Under the pieces are notes generated by a model, which had not been told where the DNA came from, made no database searches, and worked only from the letters and a program-made list of their open reading frames with translations. From Cyclobacteriaceae bacterium (GTDB lineage: Bacteria; Bacteroidota; Bacteroidia; Cytophagales; Cyclobacteriaceae), in NCBI GenBank assembly GCA_019638275.1, contig JAHBUC010000015.1:1-64000 (forward strand): a DNA stretch of 64,000 nt, in the 5' to 3' direction. Shown in pieces: positions 1 to 9,825 of this stretch. The number at the start of each line of letters is the position of its first letter. Positions within the stretch are counted from its first letter, which is position 1. The position numbers and the translations under genes are program-made.

Positions 1-1130
1 CCTTGAGTGCTACACAGTTGAATGCTTCCGTAAGTGTAGCAGGAACATTTACCTATACACCTGCGATTGGTACGATTTTAAATGCCAGTGCCAATCAGGT
101 GTTGAGCGTAGACTTTACGCCCACTAATACAACCAATTACAATTCAGTTACGGGTGTTACCGTATTGATTACAGTAAACAAGGCCACACCAACGATCACA
201 TGGGCCAACCCGGCCGCAATCACCTACGGCACGGCACTTTCTGTTGCGCAACTAAATGCAACAGCCAATGTGTCGGGAAGTTTTGTCTATAATCCTGCGG
301 CAGGCACGGTTTTAAATGCAGGCGCAAATCAAACGTTGTCTGTTAACTTTACACCAACTGATGCAAATAATTACAATACGGTAATTGGCAGAACGGTACA
401 GATCACCGTGAATAAGGCAAATCCGGTTATTACCTGGAACACACCCTCGGCCATCACCTATGGTACCGCACTCAGCGCAACGCAGCTAAATGCGTCTGCC
501 AACGTAGCGGGTACATTTGTGTATACGCCTGCTGCAGGAACTGTATTAAATGCCGGTGCAAATCAAACATTGTCAGTTAATTTCACTCCAACCAATACCA
601 ATAATTACAATACTATAAATGGAACGACTGTAAGCATTACCGTAAATAAAGCTACACCGGTAATCACCTGGCCTACACCGGCACCCATTACTTTCGGGAC
701 TGCACTTAGCGCTACACAATTGAATGCTACAGCAAATACAGCAGGTACATTTACCTATACTCCCGCCAGCGGCACCGTGTTAAATGCAGGCGCTAACCAG
801 GTATTGTCAGCTAATTTCGTTCCGTCCAACACCAATAACTTCAATAGTGTGAATGGTACTACAGTTTTAATTACTGTAAACAAAGCTAACCCGGTCATTA
901 ATTGGAGTAACCCATCAGCGATAAATTATGGAACGCCCTTAGGCGCCACTCAACTTAACGCGACTGCTTCTGTGCCTGGAGCATTTACGTACTCACCGCC
1001 TTCTGGAACACTGCTTAATGCAGGGACTAACCAAAAACTGGCCGTTCGGTTTGTGCCAACGAATACCAGTAACTATAATATCATTGAAGAGACTGCAGTA
1101 AACATCACAGTTAATAAAATTAACCTGACC
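1..1130 (+). repeat. Tandem 234-bp coding repeat, about 4.8 units
   Basis: Equivalent codons of the 'ITW/INW' motif recur at 195, 429, 663 and 897, an exact 234-bp (78-codon) spacing, with a partial unit before 195 and the array ending near 1130. Units differ by many silent and some amino acid changes, so this is an old, diverged array and not a recent expansion. Encodes the Ig-like stalk of the adhesin. Confidence 0.85.
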
Positions 1131-2618
1131 GCGCGTGCCAATAACATCAGCCGTGTGTATGGTTTGGATAATCCGGAGTTAACCATAGCGTATACAGGCT
1201 TTGTAAACGGTGAACTTGAATCGGTATTGGATAGTAAACCTACTACCAGCACAACCGCTACAAAAACCACTTCAGTGGGCACGTATCCGATTACGGTATC
1301 CGGTGGTGCGGATAATAATTACAATTTTGTTTATACAGCAGGTACACTCACCATTACCAAGGCAACCTTAACCGCTACCGCGGATAATAAAACGAAATTG
1401 TTCGGCACACCTAATCCTGAATTAACAATCAGTTATACCGGATTTGCCAATACCGACAACGCCAATGATATTGATGTGAAGCCAACTGTTTCCACTACGG
1501 CTACACTATCTTCACCACAGGGTGGATATCCGATTACGGTTTCGGGAGGCAGTGATAACAATTACAATTTCACCTATGTTCAAGGCACGTTGACGGTTAC
1601 ACCTAACTTTCCTCCAACCCTCACTAGTTTTTCAATACAAACTCCGGAAGATGTGCCCTATACATTCACGTACGAAACATTCGGGGATAATTTTTCAAGT
1701 TTCTCCGGGAGTGCAATTCAGTATGTAAAGGTAATTTCATTGCCGGCTCAGGGGACACTCTTCTGGAAGGGGACTGCGGTGTCAGCTGGCGCTGAGATAC
1801 TGGTTGAAAGTGGCGCCATTAACAACTTTATTTATCAGCCAAGACCAGAATTTAGCGGCTCAGATTCGTTTATATGGAATGCATTTGAGGGAACTTTTTC
1901 AGCCGTACAGAATGCCACTGTGTTAATTTCTGTCATCAGTGTGAACGATCCTCCCGTGTTAAGCAACATTGAACTGACCCCGGTTTTATACAGCCTGGGT
2001 GATCCGGCCATACCGGTGTCAACGTCCATATTGATAAGTGATATTGACAATGCAAATATGTTTTCGGCAACCATTTCAATAACCGAAAACTTTACCAATG
2101 GTGATCAGCTTTCGTACAGATCGGAAACCGGATCGCCTATTACGGCTGCATATAATTCAGCAACCGGCATATTAGAATTAACCGGTAAAGATACGCGTGC
2201 CAACTATGAGGCTGCATTGGCAAAAGTAATGTTCAGCAGTCCGGTTACGGGTGAGGCTACCATATCGGATAAGCGCGTTGCTTTTGTGGTGCGTGATAGT
2301 TTGGATGCCAGCAATGTAGTAAGCAGGATTGTTTCTATCACCGAGGTATTTCCTGAATTAGGTATCGTAAATGCCTTTACACCGAATGGCGATGGCGTTA
2401 ACGATTACTGGGATTTTGTTGATCTGGATTATTACTCTGAAATTGAAATACGGGTGTTTGACAGAAACAATTCATTGGTATTTCATTGCAAGGAGGTGGA
2501 TTGCAAGTGGGATGGCAAGAAGAATGGCGTGGAGTTACCAGTCGGTCCATATTTTTATACCATCTATTTGAATGGAGGAAAACGGAAATACCAGGGCACT
2601 GTAACGATATTGAAATGA
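3..2618 (+). CDS. Giant repeat adhesin with gliding-motility-type C-terminal domain (5'-truncated by window edge)
   Basis: C-terminal 871 residues of a secreted surface protein; the reading frame is open to the window edge, so the true start lies outside. Domains in order: about five 78-residue Ig-like repeats (motif 'ITYGTALSATQLNA' ... 'GTVLNAGANQ', MBG-like), two MBG repeats ('RVYGLDNPELTIAYTGF', 'KLFGTPNPELTISYTGF', about residues 375-535), a cadherin-like region (about 540-770), and a C-terminal domain starting at 'VNAFTPNGDGVND' that matches the gliding-motility-associated type B sorting domain of T9SS cargo (CHU_C family). The next gene, a PorP/SprF protein, overlaps it by four bases (ATGA). 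That arrangement is typical of SprB/SprF-like adhesin and partner pairs. Function is inferred: cell-surface adhesion or gliding. Confidence 0.85.
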   Translation: MSATQLNASVSVAGTFTYTPAIGTILNASANQVLSVDFTPTNTTNYNSVTGVTVLITVNKATPTITWANPAAITYGTALSVAQLNATANVSGSFVYNPAAGTVLNAGANQTLSVNFTPTDANNYNTVIGRTVQITVNKANPVITWNTPSAITYGTALSATQLNASANVAGTFVYTPAAGTVLNAGANQTLSVNFTPTNTNNYNTINGTTVSITVNKATPVITWPTPAPITFGTALSATQLNATANTAGTFTYTPASGTVLNAGANQVLSANFVPSNTNNFNSVNGTTVLITVNKANPVINWSNPSAINYGTPLGATQLNATASVPGAFTYSPPSGTLLNAGTNQKLAVRFVPTNTSNYNIIEETAVNITVNKINLTARANNISRVYGLDNPELTIAYTGFVNGELESVLDSKPTTSTTATKTTSVGTYPITVSGGADNNYNFVYTAGTLTITKATLTATADNKTKLFGTPNPELTISYTGFANTDNANDIDVKPTVSTTATLSSPQGGYPITVSGGSDNNYNFTYVQGTLTVTPNFPPTLTSFSIQTPEDVPYTFTYETFGDNFSSFSGSAIQYVKVISLPAQGTLFWKGTAVSAGAEILVESGAINNFIYQPRPEFSGSDSFIWNAFEGTFSAVQNATVLISVISVNDPPVLSNIELTPVLYSLGDPAIPVSTSILISDIDNANMFSATISITENFTNGDQLSYRSETGSPITAAYNSATGILELTGKDTRANYEAALAKVMFSSPVTGEATISDKRVAFVVRDSLDASNVVSRIVSITEVFPELGIVNAFTPNGDGVNDYWDFVDLDYYSEIEIRVFDRNNSLVFHCKEVDCKWDGKKNGVELPVGPYFYTIYLNGGKRKYQGTVTILK

Positions 2619-3634
2619 GACATCTAATTAAACTTTATCGGGGCCTGGTGGTGATGGTGTTTATTTTTTACGCAACGCAATTAGTTGCGCAAGAAGATGA
2701 CTACACACAATATTATTTGAATCTGCCGGCTGTTAATCCTGCCTTTACCGGAATGGATGATTTTTTTGGTTTGAATACTGGTGTGCGGGAAGGTTGGAAT
2801 AACTTTGGAATAAAAAATGATAATTCCTTTTTCAGTTTCTTTGGGGCGTTAAACAACGGCAGCCGCTCCGGACGAAGAAATAATGCATTGCGCACATCCG
2901 ATCCGACTATCTTTGAATCGATACAGCATGAGAACAAATACAGAAGGCGCCATGGGGTGGGCGGTATTGTTACCAGTAGAAGGGTAGATCCTTATAAATC
3001 GTTCGGGAGCTTCTTAAACTACGCGTATCATTTGCCATTGGCACCCAGGCTTAGTATTTCTTTTGGCACCCGGATTGGCTATGTAAATCAACGGATTGAT
3101 TTTAGCGGCCTTCAGGTACGGGATGACGTAAACGACTTATTTTATCAAAGTTTGCTGGCGGCAGGGCAGGGGAGTCAGAATACAGTGTTGGTTGACTTTG
3201 GTATGGTTGTTTATTCAAAAAAGTTCTTTCTGGGACTGTCATCGGATAACCTTGTAGCGCATAGAATGGATGGCGATCAGTTATTCAACTTAAATGCAGG
3301 CGTAAGGTACAGGGCACAAGTCGGAGCATTTTTTCCACTCAATCCAGAATGGATGTTGTCCCCCGGTATTACCGCAAATTATAGAGAAGGTTTTGATGTA
3401 AGGTGGGCGGCTAATCTCCGATTGAAATATAAAGACCTCATCTATGTGGGGTCGGCATTTGAGCCTGATTTAAAGGGTTCATTACTTGTTGGTTTAACAA
3501 CCCACCTCGTATCCATCAATTATGCCTATGATATGTACACAGGCGGACTAAATAATTTTGATGTATACACCCACGAACTGGTATTGGGGCTTACTTTATT
3601 TAATCCTTATAAATTAAAACCTCGTTTTTGGTGA
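2615..3634 (+). CDS. PorP/SprF family type IX secretion system membrane protein
   Basis: 339 residues from the ATG at 2615, which overlaps the stop of the adhesin gene (ATGA); the frame stays open further upstream, but this start gives a clean signal peptide ('LVVMVFIFYATQLVAQ'). The mature start 'DDYTQYYLNLPAVNPAFTG' is the hallmark PorP/SprF opening (x-Q-Y-x-x-N-x-x-x-x-NPAFTG). The rest is alternating beta-strand sequence typical of an outer-membrane barrel ending near 'LGLTLFNPYKLKPRFW'. Known role of the family: attaches to or helps secrete the neighbouring large T9SS substrate. The gene order adhesin-PorP-beta propeller supports that it serves the upstream protein. Confidence 0.9.
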   Translation: MRHLIKLYRGLVVMVFIFYATQLVAQEDDYTQYYLNLPAVNPAFTGMDDFFGLNTGVREGWNNFGIKNDNSFFSFFGALNNGSRSGRRNNALRTSDPTIFESIQHENKYRRRHGVGGIVTSRRVDPYKSFGSFLNYAYHLPLAPRLSISFGTRIGYVNQRIDFSGLQVRDDVNDLFYQSLLAAGQGSQNTVLVDFGMVVYSKKFFLGLSSDNLVAHRMDGDQLFNLNAGVRYRAQVGAFFPLNPEWMLSPGITANYREGFDVRWAANLRLKYKDLIYVGSAFEPDLKGSLLVGLTTHLVSINYAYDMYTGGLNNFDVYTHELVLGLTLFNPYKLKPRFW

Positions 3635-3642
3635 TCGCAAGC

Positions 3643-4878
3643 ATGAAGCGTTTGATTCTATACTGCCTCATTTTCAGTGCTGCGTTGGTAGCGCGTGCAC
3701 AGGAGCTTCAATTCAGTCAACCGGTAAAACTTGGGGCTGAGGTAAACTCTGATGATGAAGAGTTGGCGCCCATGCTCTCTCCGGATGGGAATACACTTTA
3801 TTTTAGTCGCGCATTTCATAGTAAGAACATAGGCGGCAAGTATGCAGGTACCGATATCTGGATTTCCAGGAAGGATGCCAATGGCAATTGGACGCCTGCT
3901 GTGAATGCCGGCAAACCCTGGAACAACAAACGTTCCAATGCAGTAATTGGTATCAGTGCCGATGGCTCAACGGTATATTTATCGAACGCGTATAATAACA
4001 GGAGTGGAATTTCATTTTCAAAGTTAGTGGCTGGAAAATGGACAGAGCCAGAGTTTATTCCAGTGCCAGGCATCAATCGGGATGATTTTGTGAGTATCTA
4101 TGTTCACCCTTCTTTTGAGGTGATGTTGCTATCTATGAAGGGTAGGGGCAGTTATGGTGAAGAGGATTTATACGTAAGCCTAAAGGATTCACTAGGTAAC
4201 TGGAATCAACCTCGGAATTTGGGACCTTCTATTAATACTCCTGGATTTGAGAATTCTCCGTTTCTTTCCAATGATAAAAAGCGATTGTACTTCTCCAGCA
4301 ATGGGCATCCGGGCTTGGGGGGTGCTGATATTTTCTACAGCGATCGACTCTATGATTCATGGGAGACCTGGGCTGCGCCAAAAAACATTGGCGAAAAGAT
4401 TAATTCAAAGGGGTTTGATGGGTATTTTGCGACTTACTATGATTCGTTAATTTTTTGCATTCAGGACGGTCAGATGGTTCAAGCATTAGGGGTGAAGAGG
4501 AGGGAGGAACTAGTATTCGACCAGCGACAGATAAAGTACCTTAGTGATAATGAAATAAAGAATGTGCTTGGTCGTAATGTTGTTTCTTTAATTGAATTTG
4601 AAAGTAATGTTACCGAAGTCAGTCCTTCAGACATCAAAGATTTACAGGCTTTTGCTGCGCTTGTTAGGGATAGGACTGAAATAAAGATTAGACTTGTGGC
4701 AAAGCGATTGGCAGATTCTCAGGATATAGATCTATACAAGGTTAGATTGATCAATATTCTAAATTTGTTACGTGATCAGGGTGTTAGTGGAACGAGAATA
4801 AGTTTTGGATCAGAAATAGACCCTGGTTCATCGTCCCCGAAAAGATCGGAATCGGTTCTTTTAAAACTTTATTATTAA
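3643..4878 (+). CDS. PorE-like protein: PD40 beta-propeller with degenerate OmpA-like C-terminus
   Basis: 411 residues from ATG 3643, chosen because it directly precedes a signal peptide ('MKRLILYCLIFSAALVARAQ'). Residues about 25-290 contain PD40/WD40-like blades ('LAPMLSPDGNTLYFSR', 'NSPFLSNDKKRLYFSSNG', 'GGADIFYS'). Residues about 310-411 look like a diverged OmpA-like domain ('VVSLIEFESNVTEVSPSDIKD' region, then 'SESVLLKLYY' at the end), without a clear peptidoglycan-binding 'NxxLSxxRA' motif. Compared with PorE of the T9SS it lacks the N-terminal TPR part. It starts 8 bp after the PorP gene, so it is the third gene of the adhesin operon. Role inferred: periplasmic anchor of the adhesin/PorP complex. 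Confidence 0.75.
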   Translation: MKRLILYCLIFSAALVARAQELQFSQPVKLGAEVNSDDEELAPMLSPDGNTLYFSRAFHSKNIGGKYAGTDIWISRKDANGNWTPAVNAGKPWNNKRSNAVIGISADGSTVYLSNAYNNRSGISFSKLVAGKWTEPEFIPVPGINRDDFVSIYVHPSFEVMLLSMKGRGSYGEEDLYVSLKDSLGNWNQPRNLGPSINTPGFENSPFLSNDKKRLYFSSNGHPGLGGADIFYSDRLYDSWETWAAPKNIGEKINSKGFDGYFATYYDSLIFCIQDGQMVQALGVKRREELVFDQRQIKYLSDNEIKNVLGRNVVSLIEFESNVTEVSPSDIKDLQAFAALVRDRTEIKIRLVAKRLADSQDIDLYKVRLINILNLLRDQGVSGTRISFGSEIDPGSSSPKRSESVLLKLYY

Positions 4879-4935
4879 AGTGTTAAAACGCTAAAGATTG
4901 CTTCGTAAGTAACTGAAATACAAACAATTTATACC

Positions 4936-4943
4936 TACCTTTG
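4936..4943 (+). promoter_or_regulatory. Predicted Bacteroidota -7 promoter box (TAnnTTTG) for the polysaccharide operon
   Basis: TACCTTTG matches the Bacteroidota consensus TAnnTTTG exactly. A weak -33 candidate (CTG) lies about 20 bp upstream at 4913-4915. The predicted transcript would start very near the ATG at 4959, giving a very short leader. It sits in the only gap (80 bp) between the adhesin operon and the polysaccharide genes. Confidence 0.5.
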
Positions 4944-4958
4944 CAATAATTTTGGTGT

Positions 4959-7253
4959 ATGGATTTATTAACTATCTATAGGCTTCTCAAAAGAAAGATC
5001 TGGATACTTGTTGTTTTTCCACTTGTTTCAGTGATCTGCACCGTATTCCTGGTGTCAAGGATGGATAGGGTGTATAAGTCAACAGCCCAAATTGCCACTG
5101 GTCTTACAACCGATGACGCAGTTAAATTAAATGAGGGGTCAGGTAATCCATTTGAGATCAATACAAATTTCACAAATATAATTGAGTCAATGAACTCGAT
5201 ACCCGTAATGAGTCTTGTCTCGTATCGATTGATACTTCATGACCTTAACGATGAGAATAAACCATTTAGGCAATTTAAGCAACCAGACAAGTCATTTGAT
5301 GTTTTGGTGGATCAGGAAATATTGAGCAAAGCGAAAGATCTTTTTGAAGATAGATACAAGCGAATGACTGCTTTGAATTCAATTGATCATGATGATCGTG
5401 TATTATTGGTTATTTTAAAAGGGTATGAATATGATTATGAATCCTTGAAAAAGAACTTCAGAATTCAACGACTTTCTGCTTCGGATTTTATTTCTGTCGA
5501 TTTTTTTTCTGAGGATCCAGTACTTTCAGCGCTTGGTGTTAACCTTCTTTGTGAAGAATTTATTCAGTATAACAAGGCTCTAAAAATTGACCGCTCATCG
5601 GAATCTATTGAATTTCTTGAAGCTTTGGTTCGGGAAAAGAAAAGTATCCTAGATCAGAAAACTGAGCAACTAAATCAATTTAAGGTAGCAAATAATGTAT
5701 TCAATTATTCCGCTGAAAGCCAATCGAAGATTTCAATGATTGCTGATTATGAATTGAATAAGGAAACTGAAGAGAAGAAGTTAAAGAGTGTTGAACTGGC
5801 CTTAAATTCTGTAAATAATAAAATTCTTGATCATCAAAAGCTTCAACAGAGTCAAAAGGAGATAGTTCAAGTTAATCAAAGAATTATTGATCTCCGAAAG
5901 CAGATAGCTGATTTGACGGCTTCGAATACGGATGCCAATAGAGTAAAGGTAAGTCAGCTTAGAGATGAGCTTCAGTTTGAAATATCAAGGTTGGAGACAT
6001 TGAATGGTGGCGGAACTTTAGAAGACTTAAAACAATTGGAGAAGGAGAGGGATCAGTTAAAGTTGGATCGAGAAATTTCAATGTCAAATTTAGCATCGAT
6101 TCAACAGTCTTTGTATAAACTTAAATATGATGTTTCTGGTTTCGCATCAAAGGAAGCGAAGCTTGCTGATTTGGAACGCGAAGTTCTTTTTGCTTCTGAA
6201 GAATACACAAGTGTTCAGGATAAATTCAATGCGGCAAAGAATAAGGCCCTTGTTATCGGAAGTTCAATACGACAAATTCTTAGAGGTCAACCAAGTTATG
6301 ATCCTGAGCCCTCGAAAGCAATCTTGTTTATTCTTCTTGCAGGGGTTGGAAGTTTTGCTTTTTGTGTGGTAGTTATACTACTTGTTGAGTTTATGGATTT
6401 TAGAATCCGTGTAGCTCAAAGACTTGAGCGGTTCACCAGGCTTAGAAATATTGGTTCTGTTAACTGGATTAATCGTAAAGATTTTAATCTGGAGAGAATA
6501 TTTACGGAGAAAAACGCTGACAAGGAGTCTCAGATGTTTATTCAATTTTTGAGAAAGCTTCGATACGAGTTAGAAATTTCGAAGGGAAAAATTTTCCTGA
6601 TCACTAGTACAAAGATTAATGTTGGCAAATCATTCATTATTGTTTGTTTGTCCTATACGTTGAGTCTGATAAATAAAAAAATATTGATAATCGACACCAA
6701 CTTCAGGCATAATTCATTAACGCATATGCTTCTTCCGAAATCTGGTGAGGTTAAACTAATTAAAAGAGGGGCTTTTGAGGATATTAATGTTTCCGGTGAC
6801 GCTAACCGTGGTTCTGGAACCATGACCTCAACAAAAGGGCTTGAGGATAGCAAAGTGCATGAAGATGCAAACGAGAAAGAGGACACGGATCAAGATGATG
6901 ATTCATTGCGAAAGAGTATTATTTATAACACGGGGTTCAAGGGAATTGACATTATTGGAAATATTGGCGGGCATGATTCTCCTTCAGAGATACTCGCAAA
7001 TAGGAATTTCAAAAATGTTATAGCCAGCCTGTCGGAAAAATATGACTACATTTTTATGGAAGGGCCTTCCTTAAATGAGTATTCTGATACAAAGGAATTA
7101 ATTGATTATGCGGATAAGATAATTGCAGTCTTTGGTGCAGAAACGACTATCGGCTCGCTTGATTCAGAATCAATTCAATTTCTTAAGTCAGTAAAGGATA
7201 AGTTTTTGGGCACTATCTTAAACAAGGTAGAGTTTAAGGATTTGGCAGCCTGA
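4959..7253 (+). CDS. Polysaccharide co-polymerase (Wzz/GumC-type) fused to a degenerate BY-kinase domain
   Basis: 764 residues. Transmembrane segments at about 15-33 ('IWILVVFPLVSVICTVFLVS') and about 450-475 ('FILLAGVGSFAFCVVVILLV') enclose a long coiled-coil periplasmic region, as in chain-length regulators of Wzx/Wzy or GumC-type export. The cytoplasmic part resembles bacterial tyrosine kinases: P-loop-like 'INVGKS' (Gly556-Lys557-Ser558), Walker A'-like 'ILIIDTNFRH' (Asp579) and Walker B-like 'YIFMEGPS', where Glu701 replaces the usual Asp. The C-terminus 'VEFKDLAA' has no tyrosine cluster, and about residues 600-650 form an acidic, Ser/Thr-rich insert. It may therefore be a poor or inactive kinase. 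No OPX (Wza) gene is adjacent. Confidence 0.8.
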   Translation: MDLLTIYRLLKRKIWILVVFPLVSVICTVFLVSRMDRVYKSTAQIATGLTTDDAVKLNEGSGNPFEINTNFTNIIESMNSIPVMSLVSYRLILHDLNDENKPFRQFKQPDKSFDVLVDQEILSKAKDLFEDRYKRMTALNSIDHDDRVLLVILKGYEYDYESLKKNFRIQRLSASDFISVDFFSEDPVLSALGVNLLCEEFIQYNKALKIDRSSESIEFLEALVREKKSILDQKTEQLNQFKVANNVFNYSAESQSKISMIADYELNKETEEKKLKSVELALNSVNNKILDHQKLQQSQKEIVQVNQRIIDLRKQIADLTASNTDANRVKVSQLRDELQFEISRLETLNGGGTLEDLKQLEKERDQLKLDREISMSNLASIQQSLYKLKYDVSGFASKEAKLADLEREVLFASEEYTSVQDKFNAAKNKALVIGSSIRQILRGQPSYDPEPSKAILFILLAGVGSFAFCVVVILLVEFMDFRIRVAQRLERFTRLRNIGSVNWINRKDFNLERIFTEKNADKESQMFIQFLRKLRYELEISKGKIFLITSTKINVGKSFIIVCLSYTLSLINKKILIIDTNFRHNSLTHMLLPKSGEVKLIKRGAFEDINVSGDANRGSGTMTSTKGLEDSKVHEDANEKEDTDQDDDSLRKSIIYNTGFKGIDIIGNIGGHDSPSEILANRNFKNVIASLSEKYDYIFMEGPSLNEYSDTKELIDYADKIIAVFGAETTIGSLDSESIQFLKSVKDKFLGTILNKVEFKDLAA

Positions 7254-7271
7254 TTTTACTAACAAGTTGGC

Positions 7272-8624
7272 ATGTCTTCTTCGCAATCTTCAAAATGGAT
7301 TAAGTCGGGTATTTATTCTTTAAGCTCCAGGCTGAGTCTTCTATTCCTGGGTTTTGGTAGTTTCTTTTTCCTTATCAGACACCTTTCGAAAGCGGAGTTT
7401 GGAATATGGAGTCTTTTTTTGGTAAGTACTACTATTATTGAAATGTCCCGTAACGGTCTTATTCAGAATGCGCTTATAAAACTTGTTCATTCAAGCCGCC
7501 CTTCTGATTTAAATAGAGTTATTACATCTTCTTTAGTAATAAATGCTGTCTACACTTTAGTGGTGTATGTGGTGTTGCTTCTGGTTTCTGGTTTTGTTGA
7601 ACAGTCTATGGGGATGACGGGTATACAGTCTATGTTTATGCTCTACGGTATAAGTATGATTTTGTTAATCCCCTTTTCACAGTTTAATTATCTTGAGCAA
7701 TCCCGATTTAGCTTTAAGGGTATATTCTATAGTTCTCTAGTAAGACAGGGAGTGTTTTTTCTGTTTGTTGTTATAGTGTTTTTTTTAAACCTAAATGTAA
7801 CACTCTTACACCTTGTAATATTGCAAAGTGTTTCAATTTTGATGGGGCTTGTGGTGGCCTATTATTTTGCCAGAAAGGTTTTGAGATTCGAGATTAGTTG
7901 GGACTATAAAATTGTTAAACAGGCATTGACTTTTGGTAAATATGTTATGGGTACTAATGTTTTTTCGCTCCTGTTTAAAAGCACTGATCAATTTGTTATA
8001 GGTTATTTTTTAAATGCAGAGAGTGTGGCTATTTACAGTTCAGCAATGAGGCTTTCAAATCTAATTGAGTATCCCGCCACTTCGGTAGCTGAAGTTAGCT
8101 ATCCACACAGCACTTCGCGGATCAGTATAGATGGTGAGGCGGTTATAAAGACTATTTATGAAAAGACAGTTGGTCTTACGTTAGCAATTGTGTTACCAAT
8201 AGTTGTTGTTACTTTTTTGTTTTCAAATTTAATTATTTCAATTATTGCCGGAACTGCCTACGCAGAAGCTTCATTGGTATTAAGGGTTCTTATTTTATTT
8301 GGTTTATTGATCCCATTTAACAGACAATTTGGTATGGTCATGGACTCTACCGGCAGGCCGCATATCAATTTCCGGCTTCTTGTTTTTGGTTTCGTTTTAA
8401 ACCTTGGCTTGAATGTTTTGATGGTTTTTCAATTTGGAATTTTGGGGGCGGCCTACGCTACTTTGCTATCATACTCTTTAATTTCTGTTGTTGGTCTGGT
8501 TATCTTAAGGAAGATATTTCGAATTGACTTATTCGAAATATTTTACTTTATGGGCATATATTATAAACGGTCTTTTGACTTCGTTAAGAATCTTGTTTGG
8601 CAAAGATATAGTTCTCATGAATAA
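7272..8624 (+). CDS. Polysaccharide flippase (Wzx/MATE-like)
   Basis: 450 residues with about 12-14 hydrophobic segments and the N-terminal signature of oligosaccharide flippases ('FFLIRHLSKAEFGIWSLFLV', 'IEMSRNGLIQNALIKLV'). Known role of the family: moves undecaprenyl-pyrophosphate-linked oligosaccharide across the inner membrane. It starts 18 bp after the co-polymerase gene, and the following glycosyltransferase starts inside its last codons (8-bp overlap), so it belongs to the same operon. Confidence 0.85.
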   Translation: MSSSQSSKWIKSGIYSLSSRLSLLFLGFGSFFFLIRHLSKAEFGIWSLFLVSTTIIEMSRNGLIQNALIKLVHSSRPSDLNRVITSSLVINAVYTLVVYVVLLLVSGFVEQSMGMTGIQSMFMLYGISMILLIPFSQFNYLEQSRFSFKGIFYSSLVRQGVFFLFVVIVFFLNLNVTLLHLVILQSVSILMGLVVAYYFARKVLRFEISWDYKIVKQALTFGKYVMGTNVFSLLFKSTDQFVIGYFLNAESVAIYSSAMRLSNLIEYPATSVAEVSYPHSTSRISIDGEAVIKTIYEKTVGLTLAIVLPIVVVTFLFSNLIISIIAGTAYAEASLVLRVLILFGLLIPFNRQFGMVMDSTGRPHINFRLLVFGFVLNLGLNVLMVFQFGILGAAYATLLSYSLISVVGLVILRKIFRIDLFEIFYFMGIYYKRSFDFVKNLVWQRYSSHE

Positions 8625-9825
8625 GCCTGATGTAATTGTATTTTCTTTGCCCAGATCTCACGAGTCTTTCTCCTCTACTTCTTTGTCGTTAGCAAAAGAA
8701 TTGTCTTTAAGCACACGTGTATTCTTTATCAATAACCCATATACCATAAAAGATTTGTTTTTGGGTCGGGCAAATACATCAATCTGGTCATTCTTACGTA
8801 ACCTTGTTTTGCCCAATAGAGGTCCATTGACTTTTGATACCGATTATCCTAATTTATTTATTTCCGAAGCTGGTGTTATCTTGCCGATTAATCATCTATC
8901 TAAAGGCCGTCTGTATAACTATTTTAGTAGAATAAATAATTTTCTCGTTAATCGAGTTGTACGATCTGTAGTAAATGAATACCGCTTAACTGACTTCTTA
9001 TTTATTAATTCCTTTAATCCACTTTTTTATTATAACAGTGTTCCGAAGGGATTAAAAATGTCAATATATCATTGTGTTGACGATATTACTCAGTCAAGAT
9101 ATATAGCAAAGCATGGATCTTACTTGGAATTGGAGGTTTTAAAGAAATATGATTTGGTTTTGACTACTTCTAAAAAACTCACGCGTTACGCGGCAACATT
9201 TTCGAAGAACGTTAAATTTTTACCTAACGCAGCTAATACTGATCTATTTAAAAGGGTCTTGGATAATGCTATCGGAACTCATTCAGCGTTGGATGGAATT
9301 CATGGTAATGTTATCGGTTATATTGGAAACCTTGATCATCGAATTGACATCGACTTATTGGAGTTTCTTGTATCGGGTAGGGGTACGGATTGGACTTTCT
9401 TATTTGTTGGTCCTGTCGGGGCTGAGTTCCGACAGTCTAAATTAATGAAGAGTTCTAAAGTAATACTCACAGGGCCCAAACCATTGAATGAATTACCTCA
9501 ATATCTCAAAGTAATGAAGTGTTGTATTATTCCATTTTTATGCAACACCTTAACGGCATCGATTTACCCACTCAAGTTAAATGAGTATCTTGCTGGAGGT
9601 AAACCGGTAGTGTCAACGAATTTTTCCGAAGACCTTGTAGAATTTTCTGAAGTGATAAGTATTGCTAGTGCAAAAGGGGAATTTTATGACATGGTGGTAC
9701 GGGAATTACTGGAGGATGGACCTGATGCAAGGCAGAAACGATCCATTTTCGCATCTACTAACAGCTGGAAGTCGAGAGCCGATACTTTTTGGTCTATTAT
9801 TGATAATTGCCACAGTATAAAATGA
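8617..9825 (+). CDS. Glycosyltransferase, GT4/GT1-like
   Basis: 402 residues from ATG 8617, chosen over an earlier in-frame start at 8524 because 8617 gives the usual N-terminus ('MNKPDVIVFSLPRSHESFSS') and only an 8-bp overlap with the flippase gene. GT-B features: 'LTTSKKLTRYAATFSKNVKFLPNAANTDLF' region, 'IGYIGNLDHRIDIDLLEFL', and the C-terminal nucleotide-sugar motif 'YPLKLNEYLAGGKPVVST'. It adds a sugar to the lipid-linked repeat unit; donor and acceptor cannot be told from sequence. The stop codon overlaps the start of the next small gene (ATGA). Confidence 0.85.
   Translation: MNKPDVIVFSLPRSHESFSSTSLSLAKELSLSTRVFFINNPYTIKDLFLGRANTSIWSFLRNLVLPNRGPLTFDTDYPNLFISEAGVILPINHLSKGRLYNYFSRINNFLVNRVVRSVVNEYRLTDFLFINSFNPLFYYNSVPKGLKMSIYHCVDDITQSRYIAKHGSYLELEVLKKYDLVLTTSKKLTRYAATFSKNVKFLPNAANTDLFKRVLDNAIGTHSALDGIHGNVIGYIGNLDHRIDIDLLEFLVSGRGTDWTFLFVGPVGAEFRQSKLMKSSKVILTGPKPLNELPQYLKVMKCCIIPFLCNTLTASIYPLKLNEYLAGGKPVVSTNFSEDLVEFSEVISIASAKGEFYDMVVRELLEDGPDARQKRSIFASTNSWKSRADTFWSIIDNCHSIK

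Noticed and set aside
1..1130. Regular 234-bp spacing considered as CRISPR or satellite DNA
   Set aside because: Units are fully coding, diverged and without spacers.
2486..2614. 43-codon N-terminal extension of the PorP gene
   Set aside because: It lies inside the conserved sorting domain of the adhesin in another frame; the signal peptide begins at 2615.
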